A stretch of 42,864 nt of DNA from Pseudomonas sp. KK4 (GTDB taxonomy: Bacteria > Pseudomonadota > Gammaproteobacteria > Pseudomonadales > Pseudomonadaceae), in contig NZ_LYVP01000047.1 of NCBI RefSeq assembly GCF_001984065.1, forward strand, positions 1 through 42,864. Direction: 5' to 3'. Shown here piece after piece: positions 21,745 to 30,234 of this stretch (positions within the stretch are counted from its first letter, which is position 1; the number at the start of each line of letters is the position of its first letter). The notes below the pieces were generated by a model that saw only the letters and a program-made list of their open reading frames with translations, made no database searches and was not told the origin of the DNA. The position numbers and the translations under genes are program-made.

Positions 21745-22845
21745 TCAAAGCCGCCCGGTCGGCGCATACGGCGTCGGATCAATGATCGGTTGCCGCCCCA
21801 ACATCACATCGGCAAACAACTGACAGGACGCCGGCGCCAGCACCAGCCCGTTGCGGAAGTGCCCGCAGTTGAGCCACAAGCCCTCAAACCCCGGCACCCG
21901 GCCAATATAGGGAATGCCCTCTGGCGAACCCGGTCTCAATCCCGCCCAATGCCCCACCACTTCGGCATCCGCCAGGGCCGGGATCAACTCCACCGCCGAC
22001 GCCTTGAGGCTTTCCAGCGCCGAATCGGTGGGCGTCTTGTCGTAACCTTCGTGCTCCAGGGTACTGCCAATCAGGATGTGCCCGTCGCGCCGGGGAATCG
22101 CATAGCGCCCCTTGGCCAGCACCATGCTCGGCAGAAAATCCGCCGCGCACTTGTACAGAATCATCTGCCCTTTCACCGGTTCCACCGGCAATTCCAGGCC
22201 CAGGCTCTTGAGCAAATCGCCACTCCAGGCGCCGGCCGTCAGCACCACCTGATCGCCATGGATCGCGCCAGTGGGCGTCTGCACACCGACTACTTTTTCG
22301 CCTTCGTGAATAAACCCGCTGACCTCGCACTGCTCATGAATCGTCACGTTCGGCAGCGCCTGGAGTGCAGCCTTGAGGGATTTCACCAGTCGCGGATTGC
22401 GCACGTTGGCCACGTCGGCCATGTAGATCGCCCGGGAAAAACCACCGCCCAGCACCGGCACCGCATCGTGGGCCGCCGAGATATCCACAGCCTGCAGTGG
22501 GCGATTCTCCCGCGCAGCCCAAGCCAGCGCCTCGGCTTCGTCATCCAGATCCAGCCAATACAGGCCGGTGGTGTGCACTTCGGGATCCACACCGGTGACG
22601 GCAAACAGACGCTCGCCCAGTTGTGGATAAAAATCCTGGGACCAATGGGCCAACGCCGTGACCGCCGGGTTGTAACGCCAGGGGTAAAGCGGCGAAACAA
22701 TGCCGCCCCCCGCCCAGGACGACTCCTGACCGACAGCGGAACGGTCCAGCAGCACGACGCTCTGTACTTCGGATGCGAGATTGAACGCCGTCAGCAGGCC
22801 GATTACCCCGCCACCGACGATCACCACTTGCTGTTGCCTGATCAT
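21745..22845 (-). CDS. thiO: Glycine oxidase ThiO
   Basis: A 366-aa FAD-dependent oxidase of the DAO family. An N-terminal Rossmann motif (VVIVGGGVIGLLTAFNLA) is followed by SSWAGGGIVSPLYPWRY, which is characteristic of ThiO, and a C-terminal GLRPGSPEGIPYIGRVPG ... GHFRNGLVLAP block. ThiO oxidises glycine to iminoacetate (dehydroglycine) for the thiazole moiety of thiamine. No thiamine genes adjoin it; its place next to pilR matches what I recall of PAO1. The ATG at 22845 is preferred to a TTG four codons upstream. It follows pilE on the same strand after a 55-nt gap, so read-through from the minor pilin operon is possible. Confidence 0.92.
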   Translation of the reverse strand: MIRQQQVVIVGGGVIGLLTAFNLASEVQSVVLLDRSAVGQESSWAGGGIVSPLYPWRYNPAVTALAHWSQDFYPQLGERLFAVTGVDPEVHTTGLYWLDLDDEAEALAWAARENRPLQAVDISAAHDAVPVLGGGFSRAIYMADVANVRNPRLVKSLKAALQALPNVTIHEQCEVSGFIHEGEKVVGVQTPTGAIHGDQVVLTAGAWSGDLLKSLGLELPVEPVKGQMILYKCAADFLPSMVLAKGRYAIPRRDGHILIGSTLEHEGYDKTPTDSALESLKASAVELIPALADAEVVGHWAGLRPGSPEGIPYIGRVPGFEGLWLNCGHFRNGLVLAPASCQLFADVMLGRQPIIDPTPYAPTGRL

Positions 22846-22900
22846 GTTTTGATCCAACCGATAAATAGACAGTGGGGGCGCAAAAGGCGCCCGAAGAAAT

Positions 22901-23302
22901 TCAACGACCCCAGCAATCCTTTGTGGTCAGACCCGCGGTGGCATTGACCATGCCACGCACGCCGGTATTGGTAATGGTGAAATCGCCGCACTTGTCAGTG
23001 GCCATGCTCGTGCCGGCCTTGCGCACCGCCGTCAACAGGAAAGTCTGGTCAGTAAGCGTCGGGACGATGCTGTAGTAGTCGTTGCCTGCGCTGAGGCCCG
23101 CGACACCGGTGTAGAGATTTTTCTGCGAATAGAAACGCTCGAGCAACTGCGCCTGTTCCGAGAGCAGGCCGGCCACTTCGGTACGACGGCCTTTCTTCAG
23201 GTATTCGGTGAAGCTCGGCGCAGCGATGGTCATGACAATCCCGATGATCGCAATCACGATCATGATTTCGATCAGGGTAAAACCGCGGTTGGATCTGTGC
23301 AT
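22901..23302 (-). CDS. pilE: Minor pilin PilE
   Basis: A 133-aa type IV prepilin. The leader MHRSNRG is followed by FTLIEIMIVIAIIGIVMTIA with Glu5 and the hydrophobic helix, then a globular part with two C-terminal cysteines (DKCGDF and KDCWGR) that can form the closing disulfide. Minor pilins with PilY1 form the priming complex at the pilus tip, and PilE bridges that complex to PilA. It is the last gene of the fimU-pilE operon, 14 nt after pilY1. A GC stem (22875-22891) lies between it and thiO but has no T-tract. Confidence 0.93.
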   Translation of the reverse strand: MHRSNRGFTLIEIMIVIAIIGIVMTIAAPSFTEYLKKGRRTEVAGLLSEQAQLLERFYSQKNLYTGVAGLSAGNDYYSIVPTLTDQTFLLTAVRKAGTSMATDKCGDFTITNTGVRGMVNATAGLTTKDCWGR

Positions 23303-23316
23303 GCCTCAACTCTCGC

Positions 23317-26300
23317 TTACTGAATTTGTCGCCACATGATGCGACGGCTGCCGCCGCCGGATTTTTCCACCAGTGTGGTAATGCCGCCACTGGAATCGTT
23401 CACGATTTTGCGCGCCGCGCCATTGACGATGGCATTGAGGGTCGGAATGCCCCCGGTAAAGACCACGCCGCTGGAGATCGTGTCGGTGCTGTCGACCACC
23501 CCATCGTTGTTGGTGTCGAGTACCGCGTAATTGAGCATCTTACCGCTGAACGCATCCAGTTCGACCAGTTTGCCGGTGCCGAAGCTCGCGCAGGGGTCGG
23601 TGGTATCCACACTGGCGGTGGTAAACACGATCCGCCCGAGCACCAGGCTGGCCTGATTGATCACCCGCTCGCCGGTCAATGCGTTGTTGTACACCAGCGG
23701 AAGGTACCAGCCTTTTTCCGCCGGGTACGTCACCTCGTTCTGGCTGGTGGTGATGAATTGCCCTGTGGCGCCGGAGAACACCCCGGTCACGGACTGGGGC
23801 TGCAAACTGGACAGGGGGATCTGTCCGGAACCGCCCTCGGCGTCCCACACTGCATAGAACGCTTGCAGATCCTTGTTGGTCTTGTCCGCCGTTTCGTTGA
23901 ATTTGCCGGTGCCGAAAAATATCACTTTGCCTCCCAGCGAATTGTCCGCCAGCAATGGTTGCGCGGTAATCGGCTGAGTGGCGCCGCCAGCAGTGGTAAA
24001 CAACGGCTTGCCGGCAAAAGCCACGCCCCAGCTATCGGTGCTGGTGCTGCTCAAATCAAATTTCCATAGCCGCCCTTTCAAGTCCCCGCCGTATGCAGCC
24101 TGCACCACATTCTGCGAGTTGACCCTGAGCTTGACCGAAGACAAGCCATTAGTGGTCTCGGTGCTGTCGATGACGATTTTCCTGATCAGCGAACCGTCGC
24201 GTATGTCCACCACGTACAGCGCCGCCACCCCGGAGTTACTGCCGTACCCGTTGGAAATGAACGCCGCCCATCGACCGTCGGCCAGGCGTGCCACCTCCGG
24301 GCGGGCGTAGGCATAACCCAGGTCATTGAAGGCGTTGGCGGTACTGGCGGTGGCCGGCGCGCTGATTTCCCACAACGCCCGGGTCACGTTTCCTGCCGAG
24401 GCATCGAACAGCTGCAGGGCATAGAAGGTTCGCCCACCAGCGCCCGTCCCGCCGAGCGCGAGGGTTTTCCAGGCACTGTTGAGTTGGGCGTCGAACACTC
24501 CCACCTGCCCGTCCACCAGAAATTTATGACTGACGCCGTTGATGTAGGCGGGATCGGCGATATAGCGCAACGATGGCAACACGCTGGAGGGCATGTAGGC
24601 GTAGCGCCGGGCGCCATTTGCTGAGTTGATCACGCTGACAAAACCATCGTTGGCATTGACCACCAGGCTGGAATTCATATTGCTGGCCTTGGTCGCCAGA
24701 TAGGTGCTGTACGAAGTGTCACCCGACAGGTCGGACGCTGTTTGATCCGAAGGTGACGCCAACACCAGGGGTGAATTGACGATGTCCCCCAGCAGCACGC
24801 TGCGTACCTTGAGGCCACTCTTGTTGGTACCTTTGCTCCATTCCACCAGATCGGCACCGGTGATGCCGGTGGGCAATCCCTGGTTCAGAACGGTCTGCTG
24901 GGCTGTGGACAAGTTGGCGTAAGCCAGGGTGACTGGCGTGTTGGTCTGATTGTTCCAGGATTGGTAGGTCGGCGCGGTGGCACTGGGCACAATCGCCGTG
25001 TCAGTGGTCCACAGCACGGACGCGGTATTGACCGCGCCACTGGCGGTGAAACCAAAGGCCTTGATGGTGCCGCGCCAGTCCTTGGGGTCATAGCTGGTCT
25101 GGAAATAACTGGTGCCACTGGCGAGAATCGTGCCGCTGGTGACACCACTGCCGCCGGAACCGGCCTTGGAGGTGATTTCACTCAAGGCCGAGGACAGCGC
25201 GGCATTGAGCCCGGCGCTGTCGGTGGCCTGGTAATACTTGCCCTGCCCGTAACTGGCGGCATCGGACAGCATCTGGTTGGCCGCGGTAAACCCCACGGTG
25301 TAGGTGTTCATGTTCTGCTTGGGAAAATCCGTGGCGTTCCAGCTTTTGTTCGCCAGGTCCGTGCCGGTGGAGCGCATGTCGATGTCGAAGGCGAACTTGG
25401 CGATGTCATCCAGGTACAGCGTGTCGCCTTCCGTGTCCCCATTGAGGTTGTCGCCGTCGTTGGCGCTGTTGCCGTCCCAGTTCGGCAGGCGGCTGCCGCC
25501 GAGCGGGTCATTGGTGGGGAAGGTCCGGTCATAGGTGGGCAAGCCATCGGTGATCACCACGCCGTAGTTTTTCTGGCAGCGATACTGGATCGGGCTGGTG
25601 TAGGTGGCGGGCGTCGAGTTGTAGTACGGCGCCATGCCGCGCATGTAGCGGGTCACTTCGTAATAGGTTTCCGCCAACGGCGTGTTGGCCACGGCACTCA
25701 AGCCGTTGATGGAATTGATCAGGGCGTTGTAGTTGGCATCGACCGACAGATCGCTGACCGACCGGGCGATGAAGCCACCATTGCCCGGGTTGCTGCTGGT
25801 GGCCGGGTTGAACGTGGCCAGGCCGATACGCAAGCTGCGATTGCTGGTGACGAGGTTGGTGGATACGTCCTGCGCCACGCTGATGCGGTAATCATTGGGG
25901 ATCGCATTGGCCCCGGTGGTGAAGTCGCGATTGGAACCGTTGGCCAGGCCCAGCAGGTAGGCCAGGTAGTTGGCGGTGTAACGGGTATTTTCATTGCCCA
26001 CCGGGTCGGGCAGCCTCAGGCAAACCGGGGTCAACCCGAGGAACCCGCGATAGAACCCGTACCAGTTGCCGCTGGTCGAGCAACCGCCGCGGTTCAGGCT
26101 CGACAGGGCGATGTTGGTATCGCTCATGTCCAGGTTCTGGCCGCTGATGCACAGGGAGTTGGAGCTGCAGATAGCGATCTGCGCCCGGTTGACCGTGGGG
26201 TCGAAGCCCGGCGCCCAGATGATGTTATTCATGCTGCCGGAATCGTCGATCACCAGCATCACGTTCGGCGCAACCGCCGCGGCGCTCAACAAGGGCGAGT

Positions 26301-26391
26301 CCGATGGCGTGAAGGCATAGGCCGGTGCCGACAGATACAGCCCCAGCACCAAGCCGCACAGCAGCCGCCAGATGCGTTCAGTACTTCGCAT
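23317..26391 (-). CDS. pilY1: Type IV pilus tip adhesin/assembly protein PilY1
   Basis: A 1024-aa secreted protein. The signal peptide MRSTERIWRLLCGLVLGLYLSAPAYA is cleaved near residue 26. A von Willebrand A domain (about 40-400) has the MIDAS DDSGS at 49-53. The C-terminal part (about 500-1000) is the PilC/PilY1 beta-propeller. A calcium loop DTNNDGVVDSTD is at 959-970, equivalent in position and pattern to the Ca site that controls twitching in P. aeruginosa PilY1. It is somewhat shorter than the P. aeruginosa protein (about 1160 aa). The ATG at 26391 is chosen as it starts the signal peptide; six further upstream codons are unlikely. It overlaps pilX by 14 nt. No pilY2 is present downstream. 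Confidence 0.95.
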   Translation of the reverse strand: MRSTERIWRLLCGLVLGLYLSAPAYAFTPSDSPLLSAAAVAPNVMLVIDDSGSMNNIIWAPGFDPTVNRAQIAICSSNSLCISGQNLDMSDTNIALSSLNRGGCSTSGNWYGFYRGFLGLTPVCLRLPDPVGNENTRYTANYLAYLLGLANGSNRDFTTGANAIPNDYRISVAQDVSTNLVTSNRSLRIGLATFNPATSSNPGNGGFIARSVSDLSVDANYNALINSINGLSAVANTPLAETYYEVTRYMRGMAPYYNSTPATYTSPIQYRCQKNYGVVITDGLPTYDRTFPTNDPLGGSRLPNWDGNSANDGDNLNGDTEGDTLYLDDIAKFAFDIDMRSTGTDLANKSWNATDFPKQNMNTYTVGFTAANQMLSDAASYGQGKYYQATDSAGLNAALSSALSEITSKAGSGGSGVTSGTILASGTSYFQTSYDPKDWRGTIKAFGFTASGAVNTASVLWTTDTAIVPSATAPTYQSWNNQTNTPVTLAYANLSTAQQTVLNQGLPTGITGADLVEWSKGTNKSGLKVRSVLLGDIVNSPLVLASPSDQTASDLSGDTSYSTYLATKASNMNSSLVVNANDGFVSVINSANGARRYAYMPSSVLPSLRYIADPAYINGVSHKFLVDGQVGVFDAQLNSAWKTLALGGTGAGGRTFYALQLFDASAGNVTRALWEISAPATASTANAFNDLGYAYARPEVARLADGRWAAFISNGYGSNSGVAALYVVDIRDGSLIRKIVIDSTETTNGLSSVKLRVNSQNVVQAAYGGDLKGRLWKFDLSSTSTDSWGVAFAGKPLFTTAGGATQPITAQPLLADNSLGGKVIFFGTGKFNETADKTNKDLQAFYAVWDAEGGSGQIPLSSLQPQSVTGVFSGATGQFITTSQNEVTYPAEKGWYLPLVYNNALTGERVINQASLVLGRIVFTTASVDTTDPCASFGTGKLVELDAFSGKMLNYAVLDTNNDGVVDSTDTISSGVVFTGGIPTLNAIVNGAARKIVNDSSGGITTLVEKSGGGSRRIMWRQIQ

Positions 26392-26857
26392 AGATACTCT
26401 CCACCACACTGCGCGAAGTGCCGGCGATGCCGACCGCGGTCACCCGGTACAGCGTTGCCGAGGTATTGCTTGGCACGTTGACCGCCGTCACGGAGGCTCC
26501 GATGTTTTGCACACCGTAAAAACCATTGCCGGTGGCAACCCAGGTCACCCCCGAGGTGGCATTGAGCCCCGCTGCCTTGACCGTGGAGGACTCGGCCGGT
26601 GGCGCGCATTGCGTCGTGCCGCTGCACACCGCCAACGTAAAGGTGTCGAGTTGCACCGCGCTTTCACCCACCCGCAGCGCCGCTTCCGCGACCTGGAACG
26701 ACTGATTGCGCGAGCTCACGCTACCGGCCATTTTTTCCTGCAGGGTGGCGTTCTGCATCGATGAAATCCCGATCAGGGTCAGCAGCAGCAGGAACACCAG
26801 GGTGACCAGCAGCGCCATGCCGCGCTGGGAGCCCGCCCTTATCGAAGAAACAATCAT
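26378..26857 (-). CDS. pilX: Minor pilin PilX
   Basis: A 159-aa prepilin. The leader MIVSSIRAGSQRG is followed by MALLVTLVFLLLLTLIGISSM. Residue 5 of the mature chain is Val and not the usual Glu, as in GspK-like tip subunits. Later it has SFQVAEAALRVGESA, typical of the PilX N-terminal domain, and two cysteines near the middle (CSGTTQC). PilX belongs to the tip priming complex with PilV, PilW and PilY1. Two starts compete: ATG 26857 with GAGGG 5 nt upstream (chosen) and ATG 26872 overlapping the pilW stop as ATGA but without a Shine-Dalgarno. The longer form would add five residues. Confidence 0.9.
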   Translation of the reverse strand: MIVSSIRAGSQRGMALLVTLVFLLLLTLIGISSMQNATLQEKMAGSVSSRNQSFQVAEAALRVGESAVQLDTFTLAVCSGTTQCAPPAESSTVKAAGLNATSGVTWVATGNGFYGVQNIGASVTAVNVPSNTSATLYRVTAVGIAGTSRSVVESIYAKY

Positions 26858-26868
26858 CGGCCCTCCCC

Positions 26869-27582
26869 TCATGGCAGGCGGTTGCGCAAGGCGGCAACCA
26901 CGTTGAAGGTTTGATTGCCCACCCGGTTGTTCGGATCGAGGAGGGTCAGACTCAGCCGCACGCTGCGAATCCGCGCAGGGTCCGTTGGATTGGTGCTGTA
27001 GGTGGAAGCGGCGGTATCGGTGGCGGAACTGGCCAGGCCGAAGCTCACGTTGAAGGCACTGACGTTGTCCACCAGCACCGCTTGGGCTGGTGTACCGGTG
27101 CCGACACCCATTGTCAGTTGGCCGTTCTTCAGGCTGTAGATGATTCGCCGAATCGGAAACGCAATCTGGCCAGCCGCCGGCGCCTGCAGGTTCGAATAGG
27201 CCGTCGCCGTGTTTCGACAATCGGAGACCACCGTCCAGGTCGGCGTACCGCCACCATTGCCGATGTCCGCCGTCACCAGGGTCAACTTGAGGTTGGCGTT
27301 ATCCCAACTGATAGGCGTCACCTGGCTGGCATTGAAGCTGCCCCCCGCGCTGGCATCGGTGATCGTCCCCAGGCAACCGAACATCCCGACCATGCGGATT
27401 TCCTGGATCATCTTGCTCAAGACAAAACGCGCATCCTCTTGCATGGCTGCCGCGCTGTTCTGGCTGACGAAGGTGTTTTTCGCGGCGATGAACACCTGCA
27501 CCACCCCCAGGACCACGATCAGGCTCAGGGTCAGGGCAATCAGCAGTTCGATCAGGCCGAAGCCTCTTTGGCGGCGGTTCAT
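26869..27582 (-). CDS. pilW: Minor pilin PilW
   Basis: A 237-aa prepilin with leader MNRRQRG and then FGLIELLIALTLSLIVVLGVVQVF, Glu5 present. The family segment AAMQEDARFVLSKMIQEIRMVGMFGCLG follows. It is the largest minor pilin here, as is usual for PilW. It starts in an ATGA overlap with pilV, so the two are translationally coupled. It acts with PilV, PilX and PilY1 in the pilus-initiating complex. Confidence 0.93.
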   Translation of the reverse strand: MNRRQRGFGLIELLIALTLSLIVVLGVVQVFIAAKNTFVSQNSAAAMQEDARFVLSKMIQEIRMVGMFGCLGTITDASAGGSFNASQVTPISWDNANLKLTLVTADIGNGGGTPTWTVVSDCRNTATAYSNLQAPAAGQIAFPIRRIIYSLKNGQLTMGVGTGTPAQAVLVDNVSAFNVSFGLASSATDTAASTYSTNPTDPARIRSVRLSLTLLDPNNRVGNQTFNVVAALRNRLP

Positions 27583-28028
27583 GGTGTCGCTACCGGGTCG
27601 ACAGCGGCGCGACTGGTCAGCACGAAGCTGCGACGGGTATTGGCGCTGTTGGCGGCACGGGAGTCATCCCAAGTGATGGTGATGGTATACACGCGCTGAT
27701 TGAGGGTGATGCTGCCGGTGGCCGTGGGGCCACCGAAACTGATGATGTTGTTGGTGAAATCGTAGAGGTCCTGGTCCCGTGCGACGTTGAGGTTGCCCGA
27801 GGTCGGTGGTGTCACGGTGTAATCGGCGGCGGCGTTTGCACGAATGCGGTCCATCATGTCGTAGGCGACGAAACTGGCCTGACTGGTCATGCGTGCACTG
27901 TCGGTGTATTTGAGCGCGTTGAGTTGAAACGCCGCCGCCCCCAACAGCCCGATGCCGAGAATCAACAATGCCACCAGGACTTCAATCAGTGTCATGCCGT
28001 CCTGTGCACTTTTACTCCATGGCCTCAT
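27579..28028 (-). CDS. pilV: Minor pilin PilV
   Basis: A 149-aa prepilin with an 11-residue leader (MRPWSKSAQDG) and then MTLIEVLVALLILGIGLLGAAAF; Glu5 is present and Met+1 replaces Phe. The family segment ARMTSQASFVAYDMMDRIRAN follows. The ATG overlaps the fimU stop as ATGA, which decides it over longer in-frame readings. PilV is part of the minor pilin tip complex. Confidence 0.93.
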   Translation of the reverse strand: MRPWSKSAQDGMTLIEVLVALLILGIGLLGAAAFQLNALKYTDSARMTSQASFVAYDMMDRIRANAAADYTVTPPTSGNLNVARDQDLYDFTNNIISFGGPTATGSITLNQRVYTITITWDDSRAANSANTRRSFVLTSRAAVDPVATP

Positions 28029-28495
28029 CCGCAACTTCCACCCAATAGAATTCGTCCGTTCAAACACACATTCAGCGTCCTGCTTTGCGTGCCCAGCACA
28101 TAGCTGATCACCACCGCCGTCGATGACGACAGCCCGCCAAGGTTGTTGAAATCGATGGCGGTTACACCTGAGGGTAGCGTCAGAGTCGCACCACTGCTCA
28201 TTGCCGGCACAACACGCAACACATTGGCCGGGGTGCCGGTACTGTCATACACCGACAACTCCCCGGTCCAGACACTGCCCCCCGCCGTCGGCCGCACCCG
28301 CGTGGTCACCCCCCTGTCGATCGCCTCGAGGCGGGCGTAGTTCAGGCCCCGCTGCAGGTCACCGATCTCGGTGTCGGCCTGGGTCACTTGGGTGGAGCGG
28401 GTGAACGCCGGCACCGCCAGGGTAATCAACACCAGGAAAACGGCGATGGCGACCAGCAGCTCGATCAGCGTGAAACCTTTTGTACGATGATCCAT
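28025..28495 (-). CDS. fimU: Minor pilin FimU (GspH/FimT family)
   Basis: A 156-aa prepilin. The leader MDHRTKG is followed by FTLIELLVAIAVFLVLITLAVPAF with Glu5, then a GspH-like domain (LQRGLNYARLEAIDRG ... ) and a C-terminal Cys pair (NVCLNG ... GGSCG). It is the first gene of the minor pilin operon fimU-pilV-pilW-pilX-pilY1-pilE. The name FimU is used instead of FimT because of this position. GGAGGG lies 7 nt before the ATG. FimU with PilE is thought to connect the tip complex to the PilA filament. The divergent fimT starts 130 bp away. Confidence 0.9.
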   Translation of the reverse strand: MDHRTKGFTLIELLVAIAVFLVLITLAVPAFTRSTQVTQADTEIGDLQRGLNYARLEAIDRGVTTRVRPTAGGSVWTGELSVYDSTGTPANVLRVVPAMSSGATLTLPSGVTAIDFNNLGGLSSSTAVVISYVLGTQSRTLNVCLNGRILLGGSCG

Positions 28496-28579
28496 CGATG
28501 CCCTCCGTTGCCGTCCGCTATACCTGCCCTTACACGCTAGAACATTCGAGCGCCGAGGCGAGATTGTTTCGCCATTACT

Positions 28580-28596
28580 CGTGCAGGGATTGCACG
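28580..28596. promoter_or_regulatory. Inverted repeat between fimU and fimT
   Basis: CGTGCA-GGGAT-TGCACG is a perfect 6-bp inverted repeat with a 5-nt spacer, 30 bp upstream of the fimT start and 85 bp upstream of fimU. It could be an operator shared by the divergent minor pilin genes or a short hairpin in the fimT leader. I do not recognise it as a site of a named regulator. Confidence 0.4.
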
Positions 28597-28625
28597 GGCC
28601 ATCACACTCCAGGGAGGGAGAGGCC

Positions 28626-29174
28626 ATGCATCAACGAGGTTTCAGCCTGATCGAACTACTCATGGGACTGACGATTGCCGTGATTGTTCTGCATTTGGTC
28701 AGTCCGGCGTTTGCGGCGGTGGTGGAGTCCAATTATCGCGTGGAGGCGGCGAGGTCACTGGTCAGTGGGATGCGTACTGCGCGCAGTGAGGCAATATTGC
28801 GCAATCAGACGGTGCTCGTCCACGCGATCAATGATGATTGGAGCCAAGGTTGGCGGATGATCGTGGATATCAATGGCAGGGGCCATGAAGACAGCAGCAA
28901 TCCGCTGTTGATCGAACGCCAGGGAAGCGCCCGAGTGCCAGTTGTGGGCAATCGACCGGTCAGGAGTTTTGTGAGGTTCAGCAGTCTGGGGGAGCCATTG
29001 CTGCCGAGCGGGGCTTTTCAGGCGGGGACAATACACTTTTGCTCGGCCCGAGAGCCGCAGAGCCAATACCAAGTGGTACTGGCCCGCACCGGTAACGTCA
29101 GCCTGCGCAGCAAAAGAACTGAGCAGACCCTGTGTATCGGTGGCGAAGACTCAGAGCAGGGAACGGACGCGTAG
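28626..29174 (+). CDS. fimT: Pilin-like protein FimT (GspH/FimT family)
   Basis: A 182-aa prepilin-like protein. The very short leader MHQRG is followed by FSLIELLMGLTIAVIVLHLVSPAF with Glu5. The GspH domain has AARSLVSGMRTARSEAILRNQTVLVHA, the signature of FimT/GspH, and two late cysteines (HFCSAR, TLCIGG). FimT in other gammaproteobacteria can bind DNA during natural transformation; whether this copy does is unknown. GGGAGG lies upstream of the ATG. It is divergent from fimU and its 3' end overlaps the 3' end of ispH by 24 nt on the opposite strand. Confidence 0.88.
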   Translation: MHQRGFSLIELLMGLTIAVIVLHLVSPAFAAVVESNYRVEAARSLVSGMRTARSEAILRNQTVLVHAINDDWSQGWRMIVDINGRGHEDSSNPLLIERQGSARVPVVGNRPVRSFVRFSSLGEPLLPSGAFQAGTIHFCSAREPQSQYQVVLARTGNVSLRSKRTEQTLCIGGEDSEQGTDA

Positions 29175-30098
29175 CTCTTTGGGCATGGAGAACGTGATGT
29201 TCTCTTCGCGACCGGCCAATTCGTCGGCGCCGGTAGCGCCCCAGGCCTGCAATTGCTGGATCACGCCACGCACCAGCACTTCCGGGGCGGAAGCGCCCGC
29301 GGTGATGCCGATACGCTCGACACCGTCGAACCAGCTCTTCTGCAGGTCTTCGGCACCGTCAATCAGGTACGCCGGGGTGGCCATGCGCTCGGCCAATTCA
29401 CGCAGGCGATTGGAGTTGGAACTGTTCGGGCTACCGACCACCAGCACCACGTCGCACTCGTCGGCCAGTTGCTTGACCGCGTCCTGACGGTTTTGCGTGG
29501 CGTAGCAGATGTCGTCCTTGCGCGGACCGCCGATGGCCGGGAAGCGCGTACGCAGGGCATCGATCACGCGGCTGGTATCGTCCATGGACAAGGTGGTCTG
29601 GGTCACGAACGCCAGTCTGTCCGGGTTGTTCACCTGCAGTTCGGCGACATCTTTCTCGTCTTCGACCAGATAGATCGCCCCGCCGTTGCTGGCATCGTAC
29701 TGGCCCATGGTGCCTTCGACTTCCGGGTGACCGGCGTGGCCGATAAGGATGCATTCACGACCGTCGCGGCTGTAGCGCGCCACTTCGATGTGCACCTTGG
29801 TCACCAGCGGGCAGGTGGCATCGAACACTTTCAGGCCACGGCCGGCGGCCTCGGTGCGCACTGCCTGGGAAACGCCGTGGGCACTGAAGATGACGATCAC
29901 ATCGTCCGGCACCTGATCCAGCTCTTCGACGAAGATCGCGCCACGGTTGCGCAGGTCTTCGACGACGAATTTGTTGTGGACCACTTCGTGGCGCACATAG
30001 ATCGGCGGCCCGAAGACTTCCAGGGCGCGGTTGACGATTTCGATCGCCCGGTCCACACCGGCGCAAAAGCCACGGGGGTTGGCGAGTTTGATTTGCAT
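29151..30098 (-). CDS. ispH: 4-hydroxy-3-methylbut-2-enyl diphosphate reductase IspH
   Basis: A 315-aa iron-sulfur enzyme for the last step of the MEP isoprenoid pathway, converting HMBPP to IPP and DMAPP. The three cluster cysteines are visible as C12 (RGFCAGV), C96 (DATCPLVTK) and C198 (DICYATQNRQ). Other family motifs are the HEVVHN and SPNSSNSNRL segments and ITAGASAPE. Length is exactly typical. It is the last gene of the murJ-ribF-ileS-lspA-fkpB-ispH series but is separated from fkpB by a REPIN. ispB, a consumer of IPP for the quinone side chain, lies further right. Confidence 0.97.
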   Translation of the reverse strand: MQIKLANPRGFCAGVDRAIEIVNRALEVFGPPIYVRHEVVHNKFVVEDLRNRGAIFVEELDQVPDDVIVIFSAHGVSQAVRTEAAGRGLKVFDATCPLVTKVHIEVARYSRDGRECILIGHAGHPEVEGTMGQYDASNGGAIYLVEDEKDVAELQVNNPDRLAFVTQTTLSMDDTSRVIDALRTRFPAIGGPRKDDICYATQNRQDAVKQLADECDVVLVVGSPNSSNSNRLRELAERMATPAYLIDGAEDLQKSWFDGVERIGITAGASAPEVLVRGVIQQLQAWGATGADELAGREENITFSMPKELRVRSLL

Positions 30099-30142
30099 GC
30101 TGTGCCTCGTGTCTTGCGCGCGAAAACAATGAAGAACCATGT

Positions 30143-30230
30143 GTGGGAGCGGGCTTGCTCGCGAAGGCGGTGTATCCGTCAACAGTGAAGTCGCAGTTGA
30201 TAACGCATTCGCGAGCAAGCCCGCTCCCAC
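30143..30230. repeat. REPIN between fkpB and ispH
   Basis: The left arm 30143-30170 and right arm 30204-30230 are near-perfect inverted copies with a 33-nt linker. It lies between two genes of the same orientation, within what is otherwise an operon. If transcribed, the arms would form a long hairpin that may uncouple ispH from upstream transcription or stabilise the upstream mRNA end. Confidence 0.9.
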
Positions 30231-30234
30231 ATTT

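Noticed and set aside
22875..22891. GC hairpin between pilE and thiO as terminator
   Set aside because: Six-base stem with no T-tract on the - strand; read-through to thiO cannot be excluded, so it is not listed.
24961..26481. 506-codon open frame on the + strand
   Set aside because: Antisense of pilY1 and pilX; Gly/Val/Arg-rich low-complexity translation.
28585..28604. Sigma54-like TGGCCCG upstream of fimU
   Set aside because: The TGGC half is present on the - strand but no GC is found at the required spacing, so it is not a -24/-12 element.
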